Of a stretch of 5,689 nt of DNA, positions 4,817 to 5,689 are shown piece by piece. A program made the position numbers and the translations under genes. Below the pieces are notes generated by a model. It was not told where the DNA came from. It saw only the letters and a list, made by a program, of their open reading frames with translations, and searched no databases. The first letter of the stretch is position 1. Each line of letters begins with the position of its first letter. Source of the stretch: Hydrogenophaga sp. (GTDB lineage Bacteria; Pseudomonadota; Gammaproteobacteria; Burkholderiales; Burkholderiaceae_C); NCBI GenBank assembly GCA_030684755.1, contig JAUXXN010000689.1:1-5689 (forward strand), written 5' to 3'.

Positions 4817-5689
4817 TCACTGGGCCGCCTGGGCTTGCAGGTTGATGCTCTTGGCGATGGCGCGGTAACGCGCGGTCTCCTGCTGGAACAGGTTGGCTAG
4901 ATCAGCGGGGTTGCGCGGGCTCATGACGTTGTTGCCAGCAGCTTCGAGGGACTTGCGAACATCCGGGTTCTGCAAGGCCGTGTAAAAGGCCTGGTTCAAA
5001 CGCTGAACCACGGCATCGGGTGTGTCCTTGTGCACCTGAACACCGGCCCACACCTCGAATTCCATGGCTTCCAGGCCGGGCATCACGGCCAGAGCCGGGT
5101 ACTGCTTAAAGAGCGGATGGGGCTGCTTGGCGGTCACGCCCAGGCCACGCATCCTGCCTTCGTTGACCGCCTGCATGATCGTGCCGGCCATGGGCAGGAA
5201 GGCCATGTCGATCTGACCACCCATCAAGTCGGTCATGACCGGTGCGATGCCGCGGTAGGGCACATGGGTCAGCGGGATGCGCGCATCCTGCGAGAGTTTT
5301 TCACCGATGAGGTGGTAGAGCGAGCCGGTGCCCACACTGCCGTAGGACAGGGTCCTGCCGTTGGGCTTCTTGGCCAGGGCAATCAGTTCGCTGACGCTGT
5401 TCACGCCCAGGTTGCTGCGCACCGCCAGAATGGTGCTGGTGGAGATGAGATGGGCGACCAGCTTCATGTCCTCCGTCTTGTACCGCACACCTTGAACCGC
5501 CAAGGGGGAAAGAATCAACTCCATGGGCGAACCCAGGATGACGGTGTGCCCATCGGCGGGTGCGGCCAAAGCCCTCGTCACACCGATCGTGCCGCTGGCG
5601 CCGCCGATGTTTTCCACAATGATGTTCTGCCCCAGGTTCTGGCTGACCAGGGGTTGCACCTGCCGGGCAATGTGGTCCGAAGGACCACC
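4817..5689 (-). CDS. Bug/TctC-family tripartite tricarboxylate transporter solute-binding protein, 5' end beyond window
   Basis: This is a periplasmic solute-binding protein of the kind that pairs with TctAB-like transporters or acts as an orphan sensor; ligands in the family are mostly carboxylates, and the ligand here cannot be named. The frame is open through the right edge, so 290 C-terminal residues are visible and roughly 30-40 N-terminal residues, including the expected signal peptide, are missing. The first visible residues, GGPSDHIARQVQPLVSQ, are the family's GGxxDxxAR ligand loop. A GTG at 5659 could be taken as a start, but it lies inside this conserved block and is therefore internal. 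Other family segments (numbered from the window edge) are NIGGASGTIG (27-36), LSYGSVGTGSLYHLIGEKLS (114-133), THVPYRG (141-147), GGQIDMAF (157-164) and KDTPDAVVQRLNQA (221-234). The TGA stop is at 4817-4819, 27 bases before the promoter of the riboswitch operon; no clear terminator is visible between them. Confidence 0.93.
   Translation of the reverse strand, partial: GGPSDHIARQVQPLVSQNLGQNIIVENIGGASGTIGVTRALAAPADGHTVILGSPMELILSPLAVQGVRYKTEDMKLVAHLISTSTILAVRSNLGVNSVSELIALAKKPNGRTLSYGSVGTGSLYHLIGEKLSQDARIPLTHVPYRGIAPVMTDLMGGQIDMAFLPMAGTIMQAVNEGRMRGLGVTAKQPHPLFKQYPALAVMPGLEAMEFEVWAGVQVHKDTPDAVVQRLNQAFYTALQNPDVRKSLEAAGNNVMSPRNPADLANLFQQETARYRAIAKSINLQAQAAQ

Noticed and set aside
5657..5659. GTG as the start of the Bug-family gene
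   Set aside because: The upstream codons in the same frame encode GGPSDHIARQ, a conserved ligand-loop motif of the family, so the gene continues past the right edge.
1..5689. CRISPR array, tRNA/rRNA, insertion sequence or phage genes
   Set aside because: I saw no spaced direct repeat array, cloverleaf, transposase or phage-type motif on either strand.

Overview
The window is GC-rich (by eye about two thirds G+C) and looks chromosomal. The most likely source is a beta-proteobacterium of the Burkholderiales, probably Comamonadaceae (Hydrogenophaga/Acidovorax-like). The reasons are a Bug/TctC-type periplasmic binding protein, a tandem glycine riboswitch, and a style of GC-rich palindromic intergenic repeat that I associate with that family. 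The taxonomic call is an inference from style, not from a marker gene.

All recognisable genes are on the minus strand, so transcription runs from high to low coordinates. In that order: (1) the 3' part of a Bug/TctC solute-binding protein gene, whose 5' end lies beyond position 5689; (2) a 63-base gap with a good sigma70-like promoter; (3) a tandem (two-aptamer) glycine riboswitch at about 4562-4753, then a leader with a hairpin; (4) a DadA-type FAD-dependent D-amino-acid dehydrogenase gene, 3237-4490; (5) an 87-base gap that may encode a 22-residue peptide coupled to the next gene; (6) sdaA, a single-chain iron-sulfur L-serine ammonia-lyase, 1761-3149; (7) a 375-base intergenic region packed with palindromic repeats, including two tandem copies (period 111) that begin at the sdaA stop codon; (8) the first 461 codons of a cobalamin-binding-type radical SAM protein, cut by the left edge.

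The central unit is promoter, glycine riboswitch, dadA-like gene, sdaA. It reads as a glycine-sensing amino-acid catabolic operon. SdaA would turn L-serine (which the cell can make from glycine through GlyA and the glycine cleavage system) into pyruvate and ammonia. The FAD enzyme would oxidise glycine or a small D-amino acid at the membrane. The riboswitch and sdaA are clear. The exact substrate of the oxidase is not, and its position under a glycine sensor is the most useful clue. The radical SAM gene and the Bug gene are probably separate transcription units.

The most noteworthy points are the glycine riboswitch controlling a DadA-like oxidase plus SdaA, the CX4CX2C spacing of the radical SAM cysteine motif, the possible small coupled ORF between dadA and sdaA, and the dense repeat cluster.
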